Shown here one piece after another: positions 25,246 through 36,989 of a stretch of DNA of 64,000 nt (its first letter is position 1; each line of letters opens with the position of its first letter). The stretch spans positions 110,705,088-110,769,087 of the forward strand of contig NW_026262734.1 in NCBI RefSeq assembly GCF_021869535.1. Direction: 5' to 3'. Below the pieces are notes generated by a model. It saw only the letters and a program-made list of their open reading frames with translations. It was not told the DNA's origin and made no database searches. The translations under genes were made by a program, and so were the position numbers. This stretch comes from Mytilus californianus. Lineage: Eukaryota; Mollusca; Bivalvia; Mytilida; Mytilidae.

Positions 25246-26520
25246 AACTTCATACTTATTGCTAGATCTATCAGATATTTCAAACCAAATTACCATGATT
25301 ACTTACAAAAATGTGAAATTGATGAATGATAGTAAAATCATGTACAAAAACCGAATTCAATATTTTTGAGGAGTAAAAATATATACTGGGAATTGTCGTT
25401 ATCTCATTTAAGGCATCGCACTATATGTTTTTGGTTTATAGAAAAAAATGAATATACAATTTTTTAAGCTTAATTTCTTTGATCACTTTGTTTTATCATC
25501 GATTTATCATACAGAAATAATATTATCTGAAGTGTCATCGTTAAACGTTTTTCTTATATACATATTACGTAATAAACTTTCTTTGGGGATTCAGAGAGTA
25601 CAAAATAATTCATTCTTTATTATTACTGCAGTAAACGTTTTGATTGAAAAACACTTGATGAGGTAATTGGATGAAAAGTGTTATTACTAAACTTGTTGGA
25701 ATTTATTGAGTGATAGAAATAGAGAGGAAACGTTTCATGCTTTATATCTACATTTAAGTGAAATCACTAGTTGATAATTATTCTTACCACCTGGGAGCCA
25801 CTAGAATTCTATTGACTCTCACAGATGTTTACGTTTAAGCCTGATATCTGTGAAGAGTTGGTTTGTGAAAAGCCTACAAACCATATCAAAAAGCTATCAT
25901 GTATAACCGTAACTTGTATTCCTATTGACAACCGAAAGCCTTGATTCACGACTCTTGGCAAAATTTGAACAAACGAGTATTCTTTTTTCACATTAAGATT
26001 CGAACCTGAAATTTCATGAAACGTACAAAAAGAACAAAAGATTTGTAACCTAAACATTTATATATTGTAGAAAGGTGAAATTTCTATATCAGCAAGTTAC
26101 ATGTAAGTACGTTCGACTATAGATTTCAGAAACTGTGCGCATTCATATATACGATGATATTTAGTATAATTATTTTTAAGGTAAAAGTGTGTTAATATGT
26201 GTTTACAATATTTGTTTTACTGAGTTTTTGGTATGTTTTCTGTATTGTTTTTAGGTATCTACTTGTATGAACTTTTGATTATTCAAAAAATCACAAAATT
26301 TAAAATAGATCTGCTCTAAACCGTGGACGTGGTCATTCGCCAATGGAAATAAAAGCGTCATTTGCTTGTTGAAGTATCCGAGTCAGTGGCGAATTTAGAA
26401 GGGCTCGGGATTGGGACACACTCCTTGTACAGAGGATGATCTAATACAAACAAAACAAATCTGTATATCAATTTGTTAAAACTTCGTAAAGAACTGTGTC
26501 CAGTTGTCTTATGTTTATTC
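25246..26520. other. No gene recognised
   Basis: AT-rich. The frames at 25448-25666 (plus) and 25809-26057 (minus) have no recognisable domain or splice context. Confidence 0.5.
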
Positions 26521-26529
26521 AAATATATT

Positions 26530-27190
26530 ATTTGTTCAAGGGCAACAACTCCAATTATTTCTTTTCGTTAATTCAACATTTTTCATAAACATCCGACAAG
26601 AAATGTAGGCATGAAAGTGCTTGCAATGCAATTTACAATGTAATGTCTATTTTCAAGGGGCAAAAACTTCCGTTAAAATAGTTCATCATCGCTGATTATT
26701 GAACTCGTCCGAAAATTTGCTAAGATATTTATTAAAAGTACAGTCTTTGTTATAATTATTTTAAGACTTTGGCATGAAAGTCCTTAAAGTGCAATTTTAC
26801 TTATAAATTTAATTTCCAAGGGTAATGACTAATGTAAAATTGACTGATCAGTGCTAAGTTTTTGATTTTGTTGTAAACATTGCTGATATATATCTTTTGA
26901 AGAAAATCTCATTAAAATCCGACAAGAAATTTAGGCGTTAGAGTGCTTACAATGCAATTTTCATATGAGTTTTTGCAAGGAACTTACATGTACAAAGTAT
27001 ATTTTAACTCCCGTTAATAAATTTGGTCGGTGCTGAATTTCAAACCGTACCAGAAATTGATATCACAAACCTCTGGTATTAATTTAACAATATTTCTCTT
27101 CAATTTGTATTTCCAAAGGGCAGAACTTAAAAAAGTTGATAGGCACTGATTTTCGATTTTCCGGGATATTGTGATAAAAACCTTTATAAT
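26530..27190. repeat. Degenerate tandem repeat, about 160-175 bp
   Basis: Phrases such as atccgacaagaaat, 'agtgcttgcaatgcaattt' and 'caaggggcaaaaact' recur at roughly even spacing (near 26616, 26786 and 26945) with strong divergence. It resembles the body of bivalve interspersed repeats with internal duplication. Confidence 0.55.
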
Positions 27191-27715
27191 TAAATTGCAT
27201 ACAAAATTGACAAAAATTAATCATATAGCTGTTGGAACGCCGAAAAAAATGAACGACGACCGGCACGTTTATATAATAAATATGCCCTGGTCCATTTTGC
27301 GGCAAGAGTTAGAAAACTGACCATTCATCTTTTTTAAAACCCTGGTTTCGTCAACACGATATATAGCGAGCTTGTCTTAAAAAAATACCACGCGTAGATA
27401 ACTATGTGTCGAGTACAATTTCTTGCCTATATACAACACGCTAGTGATGACAAATAGACACGACAGCGTGGTAAACCATAGGGGTATAGATATTTAATAG
27501 AGAGGATTGCCAATACTCAGATATAACTGGAAGAAGAAGGAGGTGAATAAAATGGGCGTTTATTTAAAATTTATTGAGACTGGAATTTTTTCTACGGTGC
27601 TCTCACAACAAGGCTTACGTCATTAATACGAATATAAACCTGTTTCGTCAGCTGACAGGCAATACAACTGTCTTACATAAATTCAATCAGTAAATATTTA
27701 AACTGTGAAAAACTT
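27191..27715. other. No gene recognised
   Basis: No supported feature. Confidence 0.5.
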
Positions 27716-27718
27716 CTA

Positions 27719-28031
27719 CACAGTATGTTTAATATTTGATTACATTCAATAAGAAAATAGCAACGTTTGTTAATTTAAAGTTTAAAATACGTGTCGATGC
27801 AATCCGTTAATATCTGCGTATCTGTATCTGCATAATAATTAGTTTTGATTGATTTCCCATTAACTAAACAATGAACGTATGTTTTGATATTTGATTACAT
27901 ACAATAAGAAAATAGCGACGTTTGTTAATCTAAGTTTAATATACGTATCGATACCATCCGTTGATATCTACGTGTATACATACATAATAATGAGTTTTGA
28001 TTGATTTCCTATTAACTAAGCAATGAACGTA
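27719..28031. repeat. Tandem duplication, about 155 bp x 2
   Basis: Both copies run from tatttgattacat, then caataagaaaatagc, to aagcaatgaacgt/aaacaatgaacgt. They differ at perhaps one base in ten. Confidence 0.85.
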
Positions 28032-28485
28032 AATACATGTAGAAAGGAAAGTTTACATGGCATTCGCACTTACAATGTCGGATAATTCTACTTCGAATCG
28101 CAACTTTTTTTAGAGTAAACAAATGTGTCACCGGAATGTAGTTTAAAATATACAAATATGTAGAAACTTTTTTCCTTTTGAAATTATGTCGTTGAGTATC
28201 CAAAATACTCATGGTTTTTCGTTGTCTCTTATAGGTTAACTTTTCACTTTCTCTATCAAACATGTTACAGTAAGTATGGGACAATCAGAAAACTATTGAA
28301 TCTAATTGCAATTCCGAAGTGAGACCTGCTTCGATAAAAAAATGTCCATGAAATGATAACTTGAAACATACTATAAAAGTATTTGAATGCAATATTGTAT
28401 TTGAAGCAAGAAACCAGTACATATATGATATGTCTGGGCTTATAAGTTCCGCAAAAGCATCTTTAACCTAAAAAGGGAACAAACT
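28032..28485. other. No gene recognised
   Basis: The 90-codon minus frame at 28012-28284 overlaps the duplication and has no recognisable motif. Confidence 0.5.
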
Positions 28486-28487
28486 TG

Positions 28488-28678
28488 CTTAACACCCAAC
28501 CCGAGAGATACTATTTAACTTAACACCCAACCCGAGAGATACTATTTAACTTAACACCCAACCCGAGAGATACTATTTAACTTAACAACCATTCCGAGAA
28601 ATACTATTTGACTTAACTCCCAACCCGAGAGATACTATTTAACTTAACACCCAACCCGAGAGAAACTATTTAACGGTA
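28488..28678. repeat. 31-bp tandem repeat, 6 copies
   Basis: Unit cttaacacccaacccgagag plus atactatttaa, six copies with a few substitutions. Confidence 0.93.
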
Positions 28679-28959
28679 CCATGCATACAATAGCAAATGT
28701 AGACTGGATCTCTCTCTGCTACATACGGGTATCTTGGGCGGGGAGAGGGGGTAATCCACTACTATCTCATTTCGCAAAGAGAAATAAAAAAACGAAGTAG
28801 CGTCTGCTTATGCAGAACAGAAACAACGTGAGACTCATCAAGTTAGTACGCACAAAATTTTGAAGATGCGCTAGTTGTAAGTTGTGACGTTTTGGCGGCA
28901 GTGTTTGAAACTGAGTTATTTCTTTAATTGGTAATTAATTGATTTTTGTAAAGTACTTA

Positions 28960-29290
28960 ATGTTATATACGATGAGCATCATGCCAATACTGCATGGAGA
29001 AAATCGTATTTATTTTTGAGAATTTTTCAAATTCCGCATATTTAACATTAATCTAAACGGGAGACCTATTCAGTGGTGAGCCTCTTTAAGTCATCCTTGT
29101 TTCCAGGGACTGCCTCCTTAAGTCATCCTTGTTTCCAGGGACAAACAGATAAAAGGACAGGAATCAGTCAATGTATTAGTTAGATATGGTAGACGGTATT
29201 CCCTCTTCCATTTCCTTTCATTTTTTGACGTTTTTCACAGCGGGCAGATTGGTCTATAGGCCGAGCTGTCTTATCTAAATCTTTTTTATT
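28960..29290 (+). repeat. Direct repeat R1, copy 1 (partner 36195-36515)
   Basis: A 330-bp block from gatgagcatcatgccaatac to gagctgtcttatctaaatct, nearly identical to 36195-36515. It has an inner duplication of aagtcatccttgtttccagg. It ends just before the retrotransposon remnant. Confidence 0.88.
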
Positions 29291-29339
29291 ATCATTATTA
29301 GTATCACATGTCAAGAAAAAAACATTGATTGTATGGAAA

Positions 29340-31480
29340 ATAAAAACTCTACGACATTCATTTGATTGATCGATTGATGAACTTGATCGAATTATTACAC
29401 AAGATGAAATTCTGAAGTGTATTTCTTACCTTAAACATGGTAAAAGTCTTGGTACTGATGGTACATTTAACGAGTTATTTATTGAATTCAAGGATATTCT
29501 GCTATCGTTCCTAGAGGAAATATTCAATAGGATATTAGCATCAGGACATTTTCCGAAATCTTGGGCACTCGCAGTGTTAATTCATGTTTTTAAAAAAGGC
29601 GACTCGTCCGATCCAGCGAACTATCGTGGAATCAGTTTGGTTTACATCTATTATAAATTCAAGACTAATTAAATGGTCTGAGAATAATGATATTATTACA
29701 GATGCGCAATTTGGATATCGCCCTGGTAGCAGCACTGTTGATGCAATTTATTGTTTGTTGACACTCGTCCAGAAAGCACTTTTCAAGAAAAAAACGTTTC
29801 TATTGCTGTTTCGTTGACTACAATCGGCATTTGACTCCGTAACTAGACTTTCTCGTTTGAATGGTTTTACACTAGTAATTTTTGGGACCCTTTATAGCTT
29901 GCTGTTCGGTGTGAGCCAATGCTCCGTGTTGAAGGCCGTACCTTGACCTATAATGGTTTACTTTTATAAATTGTTACTTGGATGGAGAGTTGTCTCATTG
30001 GCACTCATACCACATCTTCCTATATCTATTAACTTATGGTTGAAACTATCAAGAGTTGGTATAACAGGCAAATTGCTGTCTGTTTTAAAATCAATGTATT
30101 CTACAGTAAAAGTATGTGTGAAAATTGATGGTTTTTATTCTGAGCAGTTTACAAGTTCAGTTGGTCTTATGCAAGGGGAAATTCTTTCTCCTATACTTTT
30201 TTCGTTATATGTCAATGACTTTGAAATGGAATTCCTATGTAATAGTAATATACCATATGAAGTACAAGACTTATCATTATTTTTACTTATGTACGCTGAT
30301 GACATGATTTTATTTTCTGATTGAGTTATTGGCTTGCAAGATATGTTAGACACATTATTATTATATACTAGTAAATGGGGTTTGACTGTAAATATTGCCA
30401 GAACAAAAATTATGGTATTTAGAAACGGAGGTTTTGTGAAAGACGAAGAAATTTGGTATTATGATGGCAATGCTATTGGCATAGTGAATGAATTTTGTTA
30501 CCTTGGTGTACTGTTAAATTTTAACGGTAAATTTGCTAAAGCTCAAAAACATTTAGCTGAGCAAAGTAGAAAAGCTGTATTTGGTTTAAAGTCGAAGGTT
30601 TCATCATTGTATTTGAATGTTTTTACATATTTGAATTTGTTTGATACTTACATTAGTAGTATTCTATGTTATGGTTGTGAAATATGGGGCTTCCATAAAG
30701 CTCCAAATATTGAAAAAATACAACTTGATTTTTGCAAAAATATATTAGGTGTCAAACAGTGTACAACAAATGTTATGGTTTATTTTGAATTGGGTAGATA
30801 TCCTTTGATATATGTTAGAATGTACAAAATAGTGAAGTACTGGTTAAAATTATTATCCACAAGCAACTGTATTCTCAAAAACTGCTACAGGGAACAACTG
30901 TATAATTTCTGTAATATTAGAAGCAGTTGGATTTATCAACTACAACAATTATTATTTAACTTAGGTTTAAATGAGATTTGGTATAACCAAGACAATTTGA
31001 TATTTGATACAAATTTATTATTATTTGTAAAAATAAGGACATATGATCAAGCAAAACAGACTTTAAATGATCAAATGAACATTTCATCTATTAAGTATTA
31101 TTCATATACATATATTGTCAATAATGTATGTTTACAGAATTATCTAACTAAACATATGAATTTTAGAGTGTATTTAACTCGGCTTAGATTGTCTTCACAT
31201 AATTTGTTTGTTGAAGTAGGCCGTTATCATGGAGTAAGTAGGTTAGATAGAAAGTGTACTCTTTGTACTTTGAATACCACTGAAGATGAATTCCATTTTG
31301 TTTTACAATGTGAATGATATAGAGACTTAAGGAGACAGTGTATTAAACCTTATTATTATAGACGTCCATCGTCGTTCAAATTAGTGCAACTTCTCAGTAC
31401 TGAAAATATCAAAGATTTGCGTAATTTGTGTAAATTCTTGTTTAATGCACTTTATCATAGTACCGAACTGTTAGTGGTCA
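29340..31480 (+). pseudogene. Non-LTR retrotransposon reverse transcriptase, broken
   Basis: Reverse transcriptase of a LINE. Early RT text GKSLGTDG and KKGDSSDPANYRGIS lies at 29440-29640 in frame 3. A frameshift at about 29640 moves to frame 1 (ITDAQFGYRPGSSTVDAIYC, 29693-29752). A second break lies before LQSAFDSV (about 29818). A family A repeat interrupts the gene at about 29850-30025. The frame resumes with SVGLMQGEILSPILFSLYVN and the catalytic YADD at 30292-30303. A TGA at 30322 splits it from the thumb region. The C-terminal zinc motif CTLC..EDEFHFVLQC follows to 31314, then another TGA, then ECxYRDLR-type text. Both TGAs look like single-base changes. No endonuclease domain was seen, so the copy is 5'-truncated. 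The clade is not assigned. Confidence 0.9.
29850..30025 (-). mobile_element. Family A insertion inside the reverse transcriptase
   Basis: The segment from about cgtttgaatggttttacact, through 'gttgaaggccgtacc', to ttgtctcattggcactcata is a standard antisense family A copy. It separates AFDSV from LWLKLSRVGITGKLL, which are adjacent in reverse transcriptases. No clear target duplication was found. Confidence 0.85.
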
Positions 31481-31584
31481 ATACTTGATATTTATTTGCT
31501 TCTCTGATGTATTATGTCATGTTGTGTTATAAAAGATGTATTTGTATTTATTGCACTGATAAGCATAATGTGCTTAAAGTAATC

Positions 31585-31680
31585 AAGAATTGATTGTTGA
31601 TCGGTATTTACCTTCGAGTGGCAATTTATTTTTTGTATATAAAGGAAGTCCACTACAATCATATATCCAGCTTATAATCA
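31585..31680 (+). repeat. Retrotransposon 3' tail, shared with 36530-36640
   Basis: Contains ttgatcggtatttaccttcg and ttgtatataaaggaagtcca. The reverse complement of this tail lies at about 36530-36640, so it is probably the 3' UTR of the LINE family. Confidence 0.65.
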
Positions 31681-31979
31681 TCTTTCTTTAGTGAAATAAT
31701 CAATTCATTATACCTGATTATATTATGATTTGATCCGAATTTATTTCCTTTAAAGGAAACTCATAGTAGGCTAGCTTGGCAAATTATCCAAGATATGAAA
31801 TACTGTTAATTCGCTCCTGTCAGGGGTCTTTATCCGGAAACCATTTGTTCCGTTATTGTGTAGCAACTTTGACGCGGTTCCGTTAAAATACATAAATCCT
31901 AGCTAATCATGTTTGACATATATACGCGGTTATACATGAAATTAATTCGTAAGTAGGTGTTAAACAATAGTTCTTTGGC

Positions 31980-32475
31980 GATAAGGAGAAGAGATGCGAA
32001 AGATACCAAAGGGATATTCAAATTCATAAGTCGAAAACAAACTAGCTAACAATGCCATAACAGAAAAAAAAAACGAAAAGATTGTTTGATTGATTGATTG
32101 GTGTTTAACGCCACTTTCAACAATATTGTGCTATTTCGTGGCGGTCAGTTTTTATTGGTAGAGGATGCCGGGGTGCCCGGAGAGAACAACCAACCTTCGG
32201 TATGAAAACTAACAATCGTAGTCAATTAAGATTTGAGTCGAGTGCACCTGCCACGTGCGGGATTCGAACTCACAACCTCAGAGTTGACAGGCTAGTGATA
32301 CAGAAGTTCGACTGCTTAGACCACTCGACCACCGAGGCCCTCACGACGAAAAGAAAAACAACATTACACAAAACACAACATCGAAAACTAAAACCGAGGA
32401 AAACAAACCCCACCAAAAACCGGGGGTGATCTCATGTGCTCCGGAAGGGTAAGCGATCCTGCTCCACATGCGACA
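31980..32475 (+). repeat. Dispersed repeat family B, interrupted by a SINE
   Basis: The left part begins gagatgcgaaagataccaaa. The right part contains acacaaaacacaacatcg and gctccggaagggtaagc. The halves are separated by the SINE at 32082-32345. Confidence 0.85.
32082..32345 (-). mobile_element. tRNA-derived SINE, 264 bp, with 9-bp target duplication
   Basis: Read on the minus strand, it starts with a tRNA-like head. Polymerase III A box tggtcgagtgg lies at 32331-32321 and B box agttcgaatcc at 32270-32260. The body follows, then a tail of tggcgttaaacaccaatcaa-type repeats. Flanking acgaaaaga at 32073-32081 and 32346-32354 is a target-site duplication. The insertion splits a family B repeat. 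Both box consensus sequences are intact. The 75-codon plus frame here is a shadow. Confidence 0.92.
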
Positions 32476-32649
32476 GCCGTCGTGTTACGAAGATATGTTA
32501 TATCAAGTGATTTCGCAATAGCGAATTGTTATTTGACTCTTATTTAACCCTTAGATATCTGAGACCAAACTAATAAACCATCGGTTAAGTAAATGTACTA
32601 ACCCTGAAACTTGACTGTGAAAATTGAAAAAGAAATACGTTTTTCATGA

Positions 32650-32810
32650 CAAAGGATAGACGAGACTGTTACTGGTATAAACAACACAGATATTGAAAAA
32701 TAAAAAAAAGCACCAGGAACAACACTTGAAACTAAACCAAGAGCAACACGAACCACGTTTAAACAAAACTAGGGGTGATCGGAATTTTGATACACGGTGA
32801 TTTACCATTA
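32650..32810 (+). repeat. Dispersed repeat family B, short fragment
   Basis: Has 'gagcaacacgaaccacg' and 'actaggggtgatcgg', the family B middle and 3' landmarks, with a diverged 5' part. Confidence 0.6.
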
Positions 32811-32829
32811 GCGAGAGCGTAAGGGACCG

Positions 32830-33700
32830 AGCATTTATCTTTTTCGGGGGCAAGTGCATGTTTTATTTCTCGGAATAAACATTTTTTTAACTTTAATTAA
32901 AAACAATTCGTTTCTATTAAAATCATACATGATCAAGATTTATGTTTCTTTTACATTTTTTTAAAGATTCTATTTAATAGAATGACTGTTTTCACTTCCT
33001 TTTTGATTATATATTTTTCTTGAAAATTTAGAACCAAACTTTTTATAAAATAAATACTATGTCCCCTCCAAAAGAAATATGATTGGTCTAACTGACAACT
33101 TACACCTCTTACACTTGTGATTTTCACTACATATCATTTGTACAATTGAACGTATTACTTATCAGGTGTGTTCATACAATAGTTGAAAAAAGAAAATTTG
33201 ACTGAATTGACGAAGTCATAGTTTGAGTCGAACACAGCAATGAAGCAACTGTCTATATCAATCTCTGTCCGCCATAAATCAACAAAAAAATCGCGGGAAA
33301 GAAATTCAATGAAAATTCTTCTACATTTAGTTAATCGATACTTAAAACCAATACTATACTAATAAATTATTGGCTGCATGTAGGCGCAAATCAATTCGCG
33401 GAGTTTCTTTATATTGTGGTATGTAAACAAATATATAATTTTCTAGATATGTATTTGTATGTCCCGCCTCTACATGTCACAAAGTTTGTTTCACATGTCC
33501 TTCATTCTGTCTTTGACCCTTCGATCCTTCATAATCATGTTGAAATCAAACTCTTGTTCGGACATTTTCCTTCAAGCCTTCAGAAGTTGGTCTGATTTTT
33601 GGTACATAAGTGTAAATAAGATCGAGTTTGTGTTTCGTTTAGATTGATCGACTTGTGATATACATGCTGATTAGAATCTTATTTTTTTCACAATGTTCAA
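32830..33700. other. No gene recognised
   Basis: AT-rich, no exon supported. Confidence 0.5.
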
Positions 33701-33715
33701 ATAACACTTTTGCAT

Positions 33716-34037
33716 ATTGCTGAATATGTCATCAGATTAAAATTTGCTGAACATGTCATCAGATTAAAATTGCTGAACATGTCATCCAATTAAAATAGCT
33801 GAACATGTTATCAGATCAAAAATGCTGAACATGTCATCCGATTCAAATACTGAACATGTCATCCGATTAAAATTGCTGAACATGTCATCCGATTCAAATT
33901 ACCGAACATGTCACCAGATCAAAATTGCTGAACATGTCCTCAGATCAAAATTACTGAACATATCACAGATCAAAAATTGCTGAACATGTCACCAGATCAA
34001 ACATGTCATCAGATCAAAATTGCTGAACATGTCATAC
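33716..34037. repeat. 26-bp tandem repeat, about 13 copies
   Basis: Unit tgctgaacatgtcatcagat plus taaaat. Copies vary at positions after catgtca. One copy is shortened near 33997. Confidence 0.92.
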
Positions 34038-34870
34038 GTATTATCGATTTGATTTAAACTAATTGATGTTGATTCGTGATTTTTTTTCTTTTAAACTTTA
34101 CAAAAACCTAAATTTGCATTTACGCAAAATATGAATGATTGCAATGCTTACAACTTAAGATGATTGTCACACAATTGTTCATACATGTAATCTACATACA
34201 TATCAGTGCCATTTGCAGTCACAGTGTAGTTGAAAATTTTGAAGCAATTTGAAGCAATTGAGGCGCAGATGTTATAAATTGTTATGATTAATATAAAAGA
34301 ATATGAAATACTCACATTTTATTCCGTGCGACTGTTACAAATGAAAAGTTAATGAGTATCGTCACAGGTGAAATCAGATTAAACATGATCATTTTACAGG
34401 AAGTCATTAACATTACTTAGTGTGTTTGTTTAATAATACCTTTCTACGTACATCTGTGACGTGGGTCTACAGATCTAATCAATTTTATTTTATACAAAAT
34501 ACGACTGATTTACTATTAAATAATTAAACAAACATATACAACAATGAGGACTGAATTTTAAATTGACATAAACTAACACACTTTCAATGTAGAAAATGGA
34601 TCACGTAATTTAAGAGACGTGGCGTGATCGCTGTTCTGATCTGATATTTTATTAATGAAAGTTTTACATCGTGTACTACGTGACAGCGTACATGTGTAAA
34701 TATTGTATTACAGACTTTTTTGGTCTAACATAACTTTGTTTTTTCAAGTAGGTATTTTTTCGAGGTTTTCAAAAATAAAAAAAAATTGAAACTCTTCCGA
34801 TATCCCATCTGAAATATAAACTCGTTCCTTTTGTAGCCTGTAGGATTTCAGTCCATCTCCCAGTGTCTCA
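34038..34870. other. No gene recognised
   Basis: No supported feature. Confidence 0.5.
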
Positions 34871-34871
34871 T

Positions 34872-35021
34872 TTAAGAATTGAATGCTTCTTTTTATAAAT
34901 TTATTGGGGTGTAAAAGCGTTGACCGCAGTACATTTTGTATGAAGCGCTTCATTCTAAAAATAATGTGCGCAATGCTTTTACAACCCTATAAAATAACTA
35001 AAAGAAGCATTCAATACTTAC
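34872..35021. repeat. Foldback element with nested palindrome
   Basis: The left arm includes gaattgaatgcttcttttta and gtaaaagcgttg. The right arm includes caatgcttttac and taaaagaagcattcaatac. The centre holds the small palindrome gaagcgcttc. Arms are about 50 bp with a 45-bp centre. Confidence 0.85.
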
Positions 35022-35725
35022 AATTACATTTTTTTGCTAGGATCATGAAAACACGGTTTCTATCAAGTTTTTCTTTTATTTACCTGTGCACTTTATTGTG
35101 GAAGCTCGTGTCATCATGAATGTTACATTTCATTTTGAAATGAAGGTCAATTTCAGAATGACGCGAGATTGCTGTTATCCAATCAAAATAACGTATCATA
35201 ATGAAACATAAATGTAATGTAATTATACATGTATGATGACAATTTTAGGTTAACACGTGCGTTTTTAATTAAATGAAAATTTCATAATGCTTGAAATTTC
35301 TCACAACACGGAAACGAGAGTAGTATATTTTAAGTATTAACTTTTTTTTTCGCTCACTGTCTACTTCTAAATTTGTTGATAATCATTATCTTTTTTATGT
35401 CCTGATCTTTTTACTACCATAGCAAAAATGTTTACTTACTACTTTTTTTCTTCTTTTATTTTTGTACTTTGTATCATTCGAGCGCTATGATATTTATAAA
35501 TCATTCTTTCAACTGATAATTTTGACATCCATTTTAAAGAAATTACTGATATCATATCGAATCTTTCTCAACAGTCATTTATAACTGAACATTTTTATTC
35601 TTTTTAAACATATTTCAAAATAAAAACATCAAAAGTAAAAAAAAAGTTGTCAAGGTATGTTATAATATATTTATGAAAATTGTGTAATTCTGACGGGTAA
35701 TTTTAATGCTATACACGACAACCTG
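35022..35725. other. No gene recognised
   Basis: AT-rich, with several T-rich tracts. Confidence 0.5.
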
Positions 35726-35729
35726 AGCA

Positions 35730-35965
35730 TATGATGAGCCTCCTCATGGGGTTTTTGATTATGTAATTACTTGGCCGCTTTTATAGTGATTATTTGATTA
35801 CCAGACCAAATATTTCATGATTATTTGATAATCTAGGACTGTATTTTTGATTATTTGATTATCTTGTTTAAAAAAATAATTGATGATTTTGTGATTATAT
35901 TGGCAAAAAAAGTGTGATTATTTGATGACTTGGACACCCCCATGAGGGGCCTCCATAATGATATT
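35730..35965. repeat. Foldback MITE-like element, about 235 bp
   Basis: The left end gagcctcctcatggggt and right end cacccccatgaggggcctcc are inverted. The interior is built of repeated gattatttgatta. A cognate end (ggggcctgatgg / ccatcaggcccc) flanks the 45.7-47.2 kb region. Confidence 0.75.
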
Positions 35966-36194
35966 TTCGTGTTAAACATATGTTTTTAAAATGGCATTCT
36001 ATATTTAAAGCATAAAATTCTGTTGAATGAAATTAATTCGCTATCATATTCATTCAAAGTTTGGATTTTAAAATTAAAACAAGAGATCATAGGAGCTAAT
36101 AATTTTCAGTAAAGCTATGCAATAACAGTGAAAACATGTATATATATTTTAGTTTATTTAAAATAGCAGTGTATGTTTTTACATTATAAATTTA

Positions 36195-36515
36195 GTTATA
36201 TACGACGAGCATCATACCAATACTGCATGGGGAAAATCGTATTTATTTTTGAGAATTTTTCAAATTCCGCAAATAACATTACACTAAACGGGAGGCCTGT
36301 ACAGTGGTGAGCCTCTTTAAGTCATCCTTGTTTCCAGGGACTGCCTACTTAAGTCATCCTTGTTTCCAGGGACAAACAGATAAAAGGACAGGAATCAGTC
36401 AATGTATTAGTTAGATATGGTTGACGATATTCCCTCTTCCATTTCCTTTCATTTTTTGACGTTTTTCACAGCGGACAGATTGGCCTATAGCCCAGCTGTC
36501 TTATCTAAATCTTTT
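36195..36515 (+). repeat. Direct repeat R1, copy 2
   Basis: Partner of 28960-29290, beginning gacgagcatcataccaatac. It differs by scattered substitutions and short indels and ends at the same point. Confidence 0.88.
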
Positions 36516-36529
36516 TTTATTAAAAATCC

Positions 36530-36640
36530 AGACCCTCAACTATCGAATTTATAGTGGACTTATCTTCCTTTATATACAAAAAAAAAAAATTGGCTCTCGA
36601 CGGTAAATACCGATCAACAGTCTATATTGGGAAGTCAGAC
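36530..36640 (-). repeat. Inverted fragment of the LINE 3' tail
   Basis: The minus-strand text contains ttgatcggtatttaccgtcg, a T-rich stretch, then gtatataaaggaagataagt, matching 31590-31670. It sits 15 bp after R1 copy 2. Confidence 0.7.
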
Positions 36641-36985
36641 CAAGGATTGTAAAGACGATAGAAATACAGCTGAAAATTAACTAATATTATAATCGTTTTC
36701 ATTTAGATAATCAGTTATCGTCACGGGACAACAATTCCTCAACAGATGTGTTTGACTAGATTGATACGGCAATAAATTATCCGGCTTAGTTTAAACACTA
36801 TTTATTCAGATAAATCATCACATAACGATATTATAAAATTGAAACAAATATTTACGATTCAGAAACAAGCAAATTTGCTTTTACAAATCTGTCTCCTATT
36901 ACACAAATAATACACTTATTGAACAATACATAAAAATATTTAAATATTGAAAGGTGAAAAATACAATAGAGAAAAAAGAATAATC
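36641..36985. other. No gene recognised
   Basis: AT-rich spacer. Confidence 0.5.
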
Positions 36986-36989
36986 ATGA

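Noticed and set aside
32202..32429. 75-codon plus frame; also the idea of a functional tRNA at 32260-32345
   Set aside because: The frame is antisense to the SINE. The tRNA-like head lacks a complete cloverleaf continuation and is followed by SINE body and tail, so it is a SINE promoter, not a tRNA gene.
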